A stretch of 64,000 bases of DNA from assembly GCA_964501365.1 (NCBI GenBank), contig CAZCST010000020.1, positions 1 to 64,000 of the forward strand. The letters are read 5' to 3'. A program made the position numbers and the translations under genes. Positions 44,349 through 53,005 of the stretch are shown in pieces (the stretch's first letter is position 1; every line of letters starts with the position of its first letter). Source of the DNA: CAZAMB01 sp964501365. Lineage in GTDB: Bacteria; Planctomycetota; Phycisphaerae; UBA1845. The notes under the pieces were generated by a model. The model had not been told where the DNA came from, did no database searches, and saw nothing but the letters and a program-made list of their open reading frames with translations.

Positions 44349-44843
44349 ATGATTCGCAAACTATCGATGGTATTGGTCCTGGGCGGAATCGCGTGCTACG
44401 CAGCAGTGAGCCTCGCGGGGGACGACAAGGCGAAAGAGAAGCCGAAGACGGTCGTCGAAACGGCCGTCGCCGCCGGTCAGTTCAAGACGCTCGTAAAGGC
44501 CATTGAGGCCGCGGAGTTGGTCGACACTCTCAATGGATCTGGCCCGTTTACGGTGTTTGCGCCTACGGACGAAGCCTTCGCAAAGCTTCCCGCTGGCGCC
44601 CTGGACGGCCTTCTGAAGGACAAGGCCAAGCTCAAGGCGGTCCTCACCTATCACGTCGTTTCGGGCAAGGTGATGGCGGCGGATGTCGTGAAGCTGAAAG
44701 AAGCCAAGACGGTCAATGGCCAGATGGTCACCATCGATGCCAAAGACGGCGTCAAAGTGAATGACGCAAAAGTGGTAAAGACGGATATCGAAGCGTCGAA
44801 CGGAGTGATTCACGTCATCGATACGGTGCTGATGCCAAAGTGA
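44349..44843 (+). CDS. secreted fasciclin-domain protein
   Basis: A 164-residue exported protein with a signal peptide (cleavage near SLAG). One FAS1 domain fills the rest: TVVETAVAAGQFKTLVKAIEAAELVDTL, then GPFTVFAPTDEAFAKLP, LTYHVVSGKVMA and SNGVIHVIDTVLMPK are the classic H1, H2 and YH motifs. FAS1 domains mediate adhesion. ATG 44349 follows AAAGGG. A strong hairpin terminator follows at 44873-44906. Confidence 0.95.
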   Translation: MIRKLSMVLVLGGIACYAAVSLAGDDKAKEKPKTVVETAVAAGQFKTLVKAIEAAELVDTLNGSGPFTVFAPTDEAFAKLPAGALDGLLKDKAKLKAVLTYHVVSGKVMAADVVKLKEAKTVNGQMVTIDAKDGVKVNDAKVVKTDIEASNGVIHVIDTVLMPK

Positions 44844-44872
44844 CGGACTGCGTGAACGCTGAGGGAGATTTC

Positions 44873-44912
44873 GGGCGCACCCGTTCTTGATTCGATGGGT
44901 GCGCCCAGCTTT
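44873..44912 (+). terminator. hairpin terminator after the folE-DUF4397-fasciclin genes
   Basis: GGGCGCACCC (44873-44882) and GGGTGCGCCC (44897-44906) form a perfect 10-pair stem with a 14-base loop, followed by AGCTTTC. The U-run is short, so termination may be partial. Confidence 0.6.
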
Positions 44913-44978
44913 CAGATGTCGAATGTGTAGGGCGGTCGAAGGACTACTTCAAAGGATCGACGCATGAATTGCGGGTAC

Positions 44979-46235
44979 ATGAACAAAATACTGTTAAGTG
45001 CGTTTGCCTGGTTAACGGTCGCAATTCCCGCTTCTGCTGATCCATCGAAGGGTGACTGGCCGCAGTGGCGAGGGCCGACGCGCGATGCCAAGATTTCTGG
45101 CGGTCCTGAATGGCCGAGTTCCCTAAATGCGTTGAGTAAGCGCTGGCGTGTGGAACTCGGTCCAGGCTACTCCGGACCCATTGTCTGGGGCGATCGCGTC
45201 TTCGTAACAGAGACCGAAAACAACGAGAAAGAAATCGTTCGGGCGTTGGAACGCAAGACGGGCACCGAACTATGGCGGGCATCGTGGAGCGGGGCACTGA
45301 GTGTGCCGTTCTTTGCGAAGGCCAACGGCGATTGGATTCGGTCCACGCCGGCGTGCGATGGGGAATCCCTCTTCGTCGGCGGCATGCGCGACGTCCTTGT
45401 TTCGCTGGATGTCGCAACGGGAGCGGAGCGTTGGCGATTCGATTTCCCTGAGCGACTGGGCGCACCGGTCCCGGCGTTTGGATTCGTATCCTCTCCCCTG
45501 GTGGCCGGTGAGTTTCTATTCGTGCAAGCAGGTGGCGCTTTCGTGAAACTCAACAAGAAGACTGGAGAGCTTATCTGGAAAACCGTCGAAAGCGACGGAG
45601 GAATGAACAGCGCCTTTTCCTCTCCTATTCTTGCGAAGTTAGGCGGCACGGACCACGTGTTGGTTCAGATGCGCGAGGAGCTTTTTGGCCTGCACCCCGA
45701 CGATGGACGAATCCTCTGGCGACAAACAGTGCCTTCCTACCGAGGTATGAACATTCTGACGCCGACCGTGTATGGAGATGGCATCATTACGAGCACGCAT
45801 AAGAACGGCACTTACTTCTACCGCGTGGCCAATCAGGATGGAGTTTTTGCGGTGAATGAAGCGTGGAACAACTCAGCACAGGGTTACATGTCTTCACCTG
45901 TGGTCATCGGCGATCACGCCTATTTGCACCTGGGTAACGGTCGTCTTTGCTGCATCGATCTTCGCTCGGGAAAGGAGACCTGGCGATCCAAGTCATTCGG
46001 CAAGTACTGGAGCATGGCAGTACAAGAGAATCGGATCCTCGCGCTCGATGAACGCGGCGAACTACTGCTCATTGAAGCCGTTCCAGACGAGTTGCGCTTG
46101 CTCGATCGAAAACAAATCTCAGACAAGGAGTGCTGGGCGCACGTGGCGGTCAGTAATAACGAAATATTGGTGCGTGATCTTGGCGGCGTCATGCTTTTTG
46201 ATTGGTCGTCCGCCAACTCAAAGGTGACAAAATGA
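44979..46235 (+). CDS. secreted PQQ-type beta-propeller protein
   Basis: A 418-residue exported protein with a signal peptide ending near ASA-D. The sequence WPQWRGPTRDAKI at the mature start and repeats such as GTELWRASW, GAERWRFDFPE, GELIWKTVE, GRILWRQTV and GKETWRSKSF are the tryptophan-docking blades of PQQ-like propellers. This is the BamB-like type common in Planctomycetes. It may act in outer-envelope protein handling or as a scaffold; PQQ binding is not shown. ATG 44979 or 44964 could start translation. Its TGA overlaps an ATG in front of the lipocalin gene. Confidence 0.9.
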   Translation: MNKILLSAFAWLTVAIPASADPSKGDWPQWRGPTRDAKISGGPEWPSSLNALSKRWRVELGPGYSGPIVWGDRVFVTETENNEKEIVRALERKTGTELWRASWSGALSVPFFAKANGDWIRSTPACDGESLFVGGMRDVLVSLDVATGAERWRFDFPERLGAPVPAFGFVSSPLVAGEFLFVQAGGAFVKLNKKTGELIWKTVESDGGMNSAFSSPILAKLGGTDHVLVQMREELFGLHPDDGRILWRQTVPSYRGMNILTPTVYGDGIITSTHKNGTYFYRVANQDGVFAVNEAWNNSAQGYMSSPVVIGDHAYLHLGNGRLCCIDLRSGKETWRSKSFGKYWSMAVQENRILALDERGELLLIEAVPDELRLLDRKQISDKECWAHVAVSNNEILVRDLGGVMLFDWSSANSKVTK

Positions 46236-46270
46236 ATTACACAGGACAATACATCAAAGGAGATGAATCG

Positions 46271-46858
46271 ATGCGGTTGATCAGCCATACCCCTACGGCT
46301 ACTACTCAGGAACGTCGAAATCGATGCGGCCATCGGCGTCTCTTGATGATTGCCGCTATCGCGTGGATTCCGATCGCAGGTGGTTGCAACGCCATCAATC
46401 CGCCGTTGGATGTCGTGGAAAAAGTGGACCTTGGAAGTTATACCGGCCGCTGGTACGAGATCGCGCGCTACCCGAATTCATTTGAGCGCGGATGCGTTGG
46501 CGTGACGGCCGATTACTCATTGCGTCAAGATGGTCGAATCAATGTCCTCAACACCTGCCGAGAGGGAAGCCTTGACGGAAATGTGCGGACCATCGAAGGC
46601 GTCGCACGCGTGGTCGATCCCAGCACGAACGCCAAGCTCGCTGTTACTTTCTTTGGGCCCTTTGAAGGCGATTATTGGATTCTCGAACTCGGTAATGATT
46701 ATGAGTATGCCGTGGTGGGCGACCCGAGCCGCAAATTCCTCTGGATCCTCAGCCGCGAACCTGTCCTCGATGACGCGCTTCTCGACGGCATCCTGAGTCG
46801 CCTTCCTGAGAGAGGTTATGACCCTGATAGCCTCGAGTTCGTGCTTCAGGCGGGATGA
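46271..46858 (+). CDS. bacterial lipocalin (Blc-like lipoprotein)
   Basis: A 195-residue lipoprotein. ATG 46271 is chosen because AAAGGAG lies 9 bases upstream. A lipobox (IAGGC) follows a hydrophobic stretch. The lipocalin barrel has the family motif YTGRWYEIARYPNSFERGC and later YAVVGDPSRKFLWILSREP. Blc-type lipocalins bind fatty acids or lysophospholipids at the envelope and are stress-induced in several bacteria. It follows the propeller gene closely and precedes the SRPBCC gene. Confidence 0.93.
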   Translation: MRLISHTPTATTQERRNRCGHRRLLMIAAIAWIPIAGGCNAINPPLDVVEKVDLGSYTGRWYEIARYPNSFERGCVGVTADYSLRQDGRINVLNTCREGSLDGNVRTIEGVARVVDPSTNAKLAVTFFGPFEGDYWILELGNDYEYAVVGDPSRKFLWILSREPVLDDALLDGILSRLPERGYDPDSLEFVLQAG

Positions 46859-46915
46859 CCATGGCAGGCCCGTTGTCCGGCTGTGGATCGCAGCCTGATT
46901 CTGGCACACCGGGAA

Positions 46916-47437
46916 ATGTCTGTGGTCTCAATCACTCAGACTCGGCCTGCAAGCCAGCATCGCTGGACTTTTGTGCTGCGCAGCGAAGTCAAGCTTCCGG
47001 CTGCTCCTGCCCAAGTGTTTCCGTTTTTCGCCGACGCGCGAAATCTCGACGCGATTACACCCGCGTTTCTGCGGTTTCGAGTGCTGACACCCGGATCGAT
47101 TCAAATGGGGGTCGGAACACGGATCAACTACTCGCTGCGGGTCCATGGATTCCCGATTCGCTGGACCAGCGAAATCACGGTTTGGGACCCGCCCACGCGG
47201 TTCGTGGACGTGCAAATTCGCGGCCCCTATCGCCGTTGGCATCACGTACACCGGTTCGAGGACCTGGGCTTCTCCACACGCGTCATCGACGAAGTTGAGT
47301 ATGCATGCACTGGCGGACGCCTGGTTCATGAACTCTTCGTCAAGCGCGACCTGGTTCGTATCTTCGAATATCGGCGGAAGGTGCTGGAAAAGCTTTTTGC
47401 TTCCCGAGCCGCCCAAGGGTTGCGCTGCGAGGTTTAG
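46916..47437 (+). CDS. SRPBCC-family protein
   Basis: A 173-residue soluble protein with the START/Bet v 1-like fold: VKLPAAPAQVFPFFADARNLDAITPAFLRFRVLTP, then GTRINYSLRVHGFPIRWTSEITVWDPPTRFVDVQIRGPYRRWHHVHRFEDLG. It probably binds a lipid or other hydrophobic ligand. ATG 46916 is chosen by homology; a GTG at 46883 is possible. SRPBCC genes of this type often lie near photolyase and stress genes in other bacteria. It ends the co-directional set that begins with folE. Confidence 0.85.
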   Translation: MSVVSITQTRPASQHRWTFVLRSEVKLPAAPAQVFPFFADARNLDAITPAFLRFRVLTPGSIQMGVGTRINYSLRVHGFPIRWTSEITVWDPPTRFVDVQIRGPYRRWHHVHRFEDLGFSTRVIDEVEYACTGGRLVHELFVKRDLVRIFEYRRKVLEKLFASRAAQGLRCEV

Positions 47438-47937
47438 AAGTTGGAGCCCAGACCAGAGGATCGGCAATCGTGAAGCGTTCGATCGCCCGGCAATCAGCTT
47501 GGAAGTACCACGAGCAAATCCGGAGTCTCTGTAATCAAGAACGGGCGTCAGATATCGCAATCGAGTGCGATATTGCGCGGCTGGAAAGTCGAATGACCGG
47601 CAGTGGCGGTCCAGCGTGTGCCGAGTTGTTGGATATTCCGTAGCGGCGAGCAGTCATAGGTCGAACAGGCTCCATGCTCGGAAAAGTCTCCGATACCGGC
47701 ACCCGGTCGATGGATATCACCGCGGATGAATTTGTTGCGTTTGTCCCAACCAGCAGACAACATTCAGCTTTTCGGGCTGATGCTCATTCAAAAATCCGCG
47801 TTTTTAGCGTCCAATTGCTTGTTGCGGAGTTGATTTCGGGTACGATTCTGGATTAGGTAGTGCAGTGCAGGATTCTGAATGTAGTACATGGTGCGGGCTT
47901 GAATTGCTCATAAGTCATTGATTGACAAAAACTTATT
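47438..47937. other. intergenic region
   Basis: About 500 bases before the tRNA-Gly gene. Short open frames on both strands lack ribosome binding sites and recognisable features. TTGACA occurs at 47922-47927, too close to the tRNA to be its -35 box. Confidence 0.5.
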
Positions 47938-48009
47938 GCGGGCGTAGCTCAATGGTAGAGCATCAGCCTTCCAAGCTGAACGTTGACGGTTCGAGTCCGT
48001 TCGCCCGCT
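47938..48009 (+). tRNA. tRNA-Gly (anticodon TCC)
   Basis: A 72-base tRNA. The acceptor GCGGGCG pairs with CGCCCGC, the D-arm is AGCTCAATGGTAGAGC, the anticodon loop is CTTCCAA and the T-arm is GACGGTTCGAGTCCGTT. CCA is not encoded; the discriminator is T. Confidence 0.96.
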
Positions 48010-48140
48010 GTTTTGAATGACCGCGCCCCCCCGTGCTAACTGGTGAAATCGTGGCACGTTGCGCGCCCAGTCGTCAGCCTTAATCGGCCGATTGCCGCTG
48101 CACAAAGCAATAGTCTCATGGCAGAAAGAACGAGGTGCGA

Positions 48141-48737
48141 TCAATTCGATGTCGCTTCCATGCGATTCGCTGGCGAAAACTGTTCGATCAACCGAACGAG
48201 CGATCGAACATCGAATGGCTTGGAAAGCAAGGCGTGGAAACCCTCCTGCAACAGTCCCTGACTTCTCGCCTCGCTCAATTCGCGTGCCGTCCCAAACAGG
48301 AACGGCGCCTCCGAGTGTGGAAGGCGACGAACAAAACCGCAAAACGATTTGGGCGTCACATCGTCCATGTCAACATCCACCAGCATGAAATGAGGTTTCA
48401 GCTCAGCGGCCGCCGCTCCGGCCTCCAGCGCAGTGTTTGCCGTGGCCACTTCGAACCCGCCGGTGCGAACCAGCACATCCTTCAGACTCCCTGCAAACCC
48501 TTCATCGACATCCACGATCAGGATCCGCAAGCGCCCGCTGTCGATGCCATTGAGCGGAATGCCGTTGGCCCGCATAAATCGCATCAGTTGATCGACCGGG
48601 ATGCGCCGATCCTTACTGCCCGGTATGCGATAACCGCGAAGTTGTCCCGTATCGAACCATTTGGATACGGTTCGCGGCGCCACGTTGCAGATTCGCGCCA
48701 CATCACCGGTGGTCAGTACGTTTTTTTGCGAGATCAT
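48141..48737 (-). CDS. HTH_17 (excisionase-like) DNA-binding domain fused to a receiver domain
   Basis: A 198-residue regulator. Residues about 7-58 form a MerR/excisionase-type winged HTH (LTTGDVARICNVAPRTVSKWFDTGQLRGYRIPGSKDRRIP). Residues about 70-190 form a response-regulator receiver with phospho-acceptor D121 (MLVDVDM), switch T150 and K173 (LLSKPF). The acidic pair normally found as DD is D76-V77-D78 here, so magnesium binding and phosphorylation may be altered. The DNA-binding domain is at the N-terminus, the reverse of most response regulators. No histidine kinase gene is adjacent. GAGGGCGG precedes ATG. Confidence 0.88.
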   Translation of the reverse strand: MISQKNVLTTGDVARICNVAPRTVSKWFDTGQLRGYRIPGSKDRRIPVDQLMRFMRANGIPLNGIDSGRLRILIVDVDEGFAGSLKDVLVRTGGFEVATANTALEAGAAAAELKPHFMLVDVDMDDVTPKSFCGFVRRLPHSEAPFLFGTARELSEARSQGLLQEGFHALLSKPFDVRSLVRLIEQFSPANRMEATSN

Positions 48738-48982
48738 TGTCCGCCCTCATTCTTGGACAGTTCGGGTGCGCAGCTATTATCGGCACTCCCGCCAACGAAA
48801 CTCGGAGCGCACCCCCTACAAACCATCCAATTGATTCAGTCGAACGCCAAATCGGTCAACTCCATCCCATAACCCCGGTCTTTCATGGCAAAAATGGGAA
48901 CACGGCACCGCCAAGGAGTGGTGTAACAGGTTGTAAATACGAATTGCATTAATCTGATTGGCAGTATCGCGAGCTGCGGTGG

Positions 48983-49195
48983 TTATGGTCGATCCAGCGG
49001 ATCCAATTCCAGCACCGCACTCCACCACCGCTGCGCCCAGATCGGATCAAACTCCCCTACCCCCACCATGACGGTTGGAATGCGCGGGTGTTTTTCGGGA
49101 TGACGCAGCCCGGCCAGTAGAGCCGCTTCGGTCTCGCGAATCAACTTGCGACGCCAGGAATGCAAGACGGAAACCCCCCGCCGTCGAAAGTACAT
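48983..49195 (-). CDS. small hypothetical protein coupled to the dapA operon
   Basis: A 70-residue protein of helical, slightly basic composition (VSVLHSWRRKLIRETEAALLAGLRHPEKHPRIPTVMVG). Its ATG overlaps the TGA of the membrane protein gene upstream (ATGA). That overlap is the main reason to regard it as real. No family is recognised. Confidence 0.55.
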   Translation of the reverse strand: MYFRRRGVSVLHSWRRKLIRETEAALLAGLRHPEKHPRIPTVMVGVGEFDPIWAQRWWSAVLELDPLDRP

Positions 49196-50169
49196 CAGGC
49201 CCTGACCTCCGGGTCTCCGGATTCAGTCTCGTCGTCCAGAATCAGGTGGCTCCAGTGCTGCATATTCGACCAATAGGCCGCGATCGCCCCTGCGAAGCCT
49301 ACAGCAACAAACTGAATCGGAAGGACTCGCAAATAAATACTGGCCGGCACGCTCAGGGGGAGTTTGGGCGGGGCGCTCTGAAACGCAGCCCATGCGTAAC
49401 CAGCAAGCGGCAATAAAGCCACAACCGCAAGATACCAAAGAACCCCGCGTACCATCACAACACGAAAAGCAACGTAGCAACCCAGCCAGACCGACGCAGC
49501 CACAACGAAGCAAACCTGAGTGTGCCGGATTTCGCGGCTGTGCATCCCCGCCCCCAGAATATTAAAGGCCAGCAACGCGGCTGCAAAAGCAACCCCCAGA
49601 AAAGTCGCCGAAGGCCTGGTATTGGCTGGATTCGGAAGATGCACTTGCGTATCCGTGGATCGCGGGAAGCACCACCTCGCAATTCCACTGCCAATAACGA
49701 AAGCGATGGCCATGACTGCAATCCACGCCAACGCTTCCATGCCCATATGCAGAGCGAGCGATTGGGTTCCTCCATCCGCCGTCTTCGCCGCAATCACGAG
49801 AGATTCGGACGTCCCGCCGCGAAATGAAACGACGGCCAGACCCAGTGCTGCTGCAAAGGGACCGGCGTACGGAAGGGTCCGGCCCACAAGAACGGTGCCG
49901 ATCGCAGAGGTGACAATTGCGAGTCCCGCCGCTTGAAACCACACCCCCGATGGCCGTCCGCGCAGCAACAGGCTCACTGCTCCATAAGGGTCGTCGGGCG
50001 CCATGGCCATCCATCCGAGGGTAAGAAAAATTCCCGCAGCGGCAGCCCAACTTGCCCACAACGCGAGCTTGTCGAGAATGGTTAGGTGGTGGAACGCTTC
50101 GAGTTGCTGATTCACAACATCAACGACAACTCCAACAGCCGACCCAGCGTATGGGTTTTTTGAAGTCAA
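49195..50169 (-). CDS. polytopic membrane protein
   Basis: A 324-residue membrane protein with about eight hydrophobic helices (for example LALWASWAAAAGIFLTLGWM, AGPFAAALGLAVV, ALAWIAVMAIAFVIG, VAFAAALLAFNILGAG, YLAVVALLPLAGYAWAAF). It has a polar cytoplasmic N-terminus and an acidic tail. I do not recognise a family. Its ATG overlaps the dapA TGA, and its own TGA overlaps the next ATG. The tight coupling with lysine-pathway dapA is unusual for a membrane protein and does not by itself tell the function. Confidence 0.8.
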   Translation of the reverse strand: MTSKNPYAGSAVGVVVDVVNQQLEAFHHLTILDKLALWASWAAAAGIFLTLGWMAMAPDDPYGAVSLLLRGRPSGVWFQAAGLAIVTSAIGTVLVGRTLPYAGPFAAALGLAVVSFRGGTSESLVIAAKTADGGTQSLALHMGMEALAWIAVMAIAFVIGSGIARWCFPRSTDTQVHLPNPANTRPSATFLGVAFAAALLAFNILGAGMHSREIRHTQVCFVVAASVWLGCYVAFRVVMVRGVLWYLAVVALLPLAGYAWAAFQSAPPKLPLSVPASIYLRVLPIQFVAVGFAGAIAAYWSNMQHWSHLILDDETESGDPEVRA

Positions 50170-51071
50170 GACACTAGCCCTCCGACTTCATGTCGCCTCA
50201 ACAATTGCTGAATGGCGGTACGCGCTTCCGGCTCGACGCCGCATAGCGGCAGCCGAAACTCATCCTGAACCAGGCCGCACAAGGCCATCGCAGTTTTGAT
50301 GGGCACGGGATTCGGCCCACAACGGGCAAGGCTCTGCGCCAAGTCCTGCACTTTTCGATGATAGCCTCTTGCGCCCGGCAAATCTCCCGACGCAGCTGCA
50401 GTTACCAATGACTTCATGAGTTGAGGCAGAAGATTGGAAAGGACACTGATAACTCCCACCGCCCCAAGACTCATCATCGGCAGGGCCAATGCGTCATCCC
50501 CGCACAGCACGGTCAAATCACATCGGGAGAGCAAGTCAGTCACGTACTCCGTCGAATTGGAAGCGTCTTTCAAAGCAACAATCCGGGGAAACTCCTTTCG
50601 CAGCTTTACCACTGTGTCGTTGGAAAGATGTACTCCGGTGCGCGGCGGAACATTGTAGAGCACGATGGGAATTGCGCTTTCCCTGGCAACGGCGGCAAAG
50701 TGCTGAAACAGTCCAGCCTGCGAGGGTCGATTGTAATAAGGAGTAACAATCAACGCGGCTTTTGCGCCCAACTCGGCAGCGCGCTTCGTCCGGCGAATGG
50801 TCGAAGCGGTGTCATACGTGCCCGTGCCCATCATCACCGGACACCGCCCACCCGTCCGAATCAGGACCCGCGTCAGAATCTCCTCCTGTTCGTCTTCCGC
50901 CAGAGTCGGCGCTTCGCCCGTTGTGCCACAGACGGCCAGCCAGTCCGTGCCCGCTGCCACCTGCCGATCGACGAGCCGGTCGAGCGTACTGAAATCTACC
51001 TGCCCGCCGCGAAACGGCGTCACCAGCGCGGTGATGGATCCACTGATTTTCATGCCATCCTGATTCTTCAT
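50166..51071 (-). CDS. dapA: 4-hydroxy-tetrahydrodipicolinate synthase
   Basis: A 301-residue aldolase-type TIM barrel that condenses pyruvate with aspartate semialdehyde in lysine and meso-diaminopimelate synthesis. Landmarks are GSITALVTPF, CGTTGEAPTL, the Tyr of YNVPPRTG and the Schiff-base Lys of IVALKDASNS. The length fits the family. ATG 51071 is chosen because GGAGG lies 7 bases upstream. It heads an ATGA-linked three-gene set with a membrane protein and a small ORF. A diaminopimelate pathway implies peptidoglycan synthesis. Confidence 0.96.
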   Translation of the reverse strand: MKNQDGMKISGSITALVTPFRGGQVDFSTLDRLVDRQVAAGTDWLAVCGTTGEAPTLAEDEQEEILTRVLIRTGGRCPVMMGTGTYDTASTIRRTKRAAELGAKAALIVTPYYNRPSQAGLFQHFAAVARESAIPIVLYNVPPRTGVHLSNDTVVKLRKEFPRIVALKDASNSTEYVTDLLSRCDLTVLCGDDALALPMMSLGAVGVISVLSNLLPQLMKSLVTAAASGDLPGARGYHRKVQDLAQSLARCGPNPVPIKTAMALCGLVQDEFRLPLCGVEPEARTAIQQLLRRHEVGGLVS

Positions 51072-51128
51072 CTGTCGGCCTCCATGCCTCATTACCTTTG
51101 AAATTCGACAATGCTTGAGGGTTGAACC

Positions 51129-51503
51129 CTAGTCATATCCCACGTCATACAGGTCATCTTCATCCATGCCAAAAAAATGTCCAATTTCGTGCAAGACTGT
51201 CGTTCGAATCTGCTCGACGATTTCGCGCCGAGTCTCGCAGACTTGCTCGATATTTCGCTGATAAATCGTCACCCGGTCGGGAAGCGGCACGCTTTCCTCC
51301 ACGCTCCGCTCCGTCAACGGCGTGCCGTGATAGAGGCCCAGCAGTTCCGTCGGATCATCTATCTCCAACTCCGCGAGGTCTTTTGCGTCGGGCATGGGCT
51401 CCACGTCCACCACCACGTTGTCAAGATAACTCCGAATCGACTCCGGAATTTCAGCAATCGCCTCAAGAACCAATCGCTCAAATTCCTCAGCGGATACCCT
51501 CAT
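51129..51503 (-). CDS. small zincin-type metallopeptidase family protein
   Basis: A 124-residue protein of the minimal zincin family typified by Acidothermus and Thermus proteins. The C-terminus has VLHEIGHFFGMDEDDL with the HExxHxxGxxxxD zinc motif, and the N-terminus FERLVLEAIAEIPESI is typical. The family has doubtful or very low protease activity. No signal peptide is seen, so it is cytoplasmic. It lies 58 bases upstream of dapA on the same strand. Confidence 0.92.
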   Translation of the reverse strand: MRVSAEEFERLVLEAIAEIPESIRSYLDNVVVDVEPMPDAKDLAELEIDDPTELLGLYHGTPLTERSVEESVPLPDRVTIYQRNIEQVCETRREIVEQIRTTVLHEIGHFFGMDEDDLYDVGYD

Positions 51504-51630
51504 GCCCTGACATTCCTCCAGCCTCGCAGCCGCTTCTCGTCATTTCTTGCGAGGGCTCGCAACTTCTACTATATACGCAGACATCAGAGCCGAGTAGCGC
51601 AACAACCCAATGGAATACGGAGGGATGACC

Positions 51631-52656
51631 TTGAAACGGACGATTCAGAATGCGATGTTGCGGCCCTGCCTCGCCGCATTCGTTGTTCTTGGCAGCCTGC
51701 TGCCGGGATGCAAGGCCCCAAGCCTGCTCATCACTCCCGTTTCAGGCCGAAAGGACCTCGTCGAGACGGAAATTCTGCATGATGGAGTTTCGTCGCGCGA
51801 CAAGATCGCCCTGATTGACGTCTCTGGCATGATTCGCAATTCTGAGAGCAGTTTTATCCTGAGCCCCCGGGACAACCCAGTCAGCGTTCTGCTCGAAAAC
51901 CTCGATAAGGCCGCTGCCGATCACAACGTCAAAGCGGTCATCCTGCGAATCAACTCGCCTGGCGGAACCGTCGTGGCCAGCGAACTCATGCACGATGAAA
52001 TCATGCACTTCCGCGAGAAAACCGACAAGCCGATCGTCGCCGTGATGATGGACATGGCCACCAGCGGCGGCTATTACATTGCCTGCGCCTGTGACGAAAT
52101 CGCAGCGCAGCCTTCCACCGTAACCGGCAGCATCGGCGTACTCATGGTCATGTTCGACGCAACCGGAACCATGAACAAGATCGGGCTCCGCAGCGAGACG
52201 ATTACCTCCGGCCGATACAAGGACGCGGGATCGCCGATGCGCACCATGCTGCCCGAAGAACGTGAACTTTTTCGCACCATCGTCATGGATATGTATGAGC
52301 GGTTCGTATCCGTCGTCGTCGCGGGCCGGCCAAACCTGACGGAGGAATCCGTGCGAAAGCTCGCCGATGGTCGCGTCTACACCGCCAACCAGGCATTGCA
52401 GGCCGGACTCATCGACCGTATCGCCTCGATTCGCGAAACAACCTGCCGATTGAAGGATGAACTCGGCCTTCGCGGCGTACGGCTCGTCGCCTATCAACGC
52501 CCCTACGATTACCGGCCCAATTATTATGCCAGCGCCCCGGTGCAGCCCCCCACCACCAACGTGAATCTACTGAACATCAATCTTCCGACTTCCCTTTTGC
52601 CGCCGGCTCCCGAATTCCTATACGTCTGGGCCCCCGAGTATTCGGACGTTCGATAG
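51631..52656 (+). CDS. sppA: SppA-type signal peptide peptidase (S49)
   Basis: A 341-residue envelope protease if TTG 51631 is used. GGAGGG lies 6 bases upstream; ATG codons at 51610 and 51625 are possible but poorly placed. It has a lipobox-like LLPGC after a hydrophobic stretch. The S49 domain has INSPGGTVVASEL, the catalytic Ser145 in MATSGGYYIA and Lys197 in SGRYKDAGSP; their spacing of 52 residues matches the short, single-domain SppA type. It degrades leftover signal peptides or membrane proteins. The C-terminus is a Pro- and Tyr-rich tail of unknown role. Confidence 0.9.
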   Translation: MKRTIQNAMLRPCLAAFVVLGSLLPGCKAPSLLITPVSGRKDLVETEILHDGVSSRDKIALIDVSGMIRNSESSFILSPRDNPVSVLLENLDKAAADHNVKAVILRINSPGGTVVASELMHDEIMHFREKTDKPIVAVMMDMATSGGYYIACACDEIAAQPSTVTGSIGVLMVMFDATGTMNKIGLRSETITSGRYKDAGSPMRTMLPEERELFRTIVMDMYERFVSVVVAGRPNLTEESVRKLADGRVYTANQALQAGLIDRIASIRETTCRLKDELGLRGVRLVAYQRPYDYRPNYYASAPVQPPTTNVNLLNINLPTSLLPPAPEFLYVWAPEYSDVR

Positions 52657-53005
52657 CCATCTGGATCTGCTCAGTAACTCGGATGCAGGCAAAACGTGAA
52701 CGTCATGGGCTCGTTTCACTGAACCCAGCCTTATCAATCTGAACACAACGTCGGATCAATTCATCCACGTTATCGCACTTCCCCACTTTGCCGCAGGCCG
52801 TTCCACTCATGAGCGGACTTGCAGGTTTCAACGCATCTTCACGTATTGACTTTGCCAATCACCTTTCAAGAATAAGCATTGGATCGATTCGGGGGGATCG
52901 GTCACCCGGCATGGGAATGCCGTTTGCGTTGAAGTCGTGGAACGACTCGCCTGGCGAAGGCGTTTCAATTCCGGGCTTCGATGTGCCGCCCTTGGAGGTG
53001 GAAAG
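52657..53005. other. intergenic region
   Basis: About 350 bases between the sppA-like and metzincin-like genes. No gene, terminator or repeat is recognised; an open frame at 52788 overlaps the next gene in another phase and looks spurious. Confidence 0.5.
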
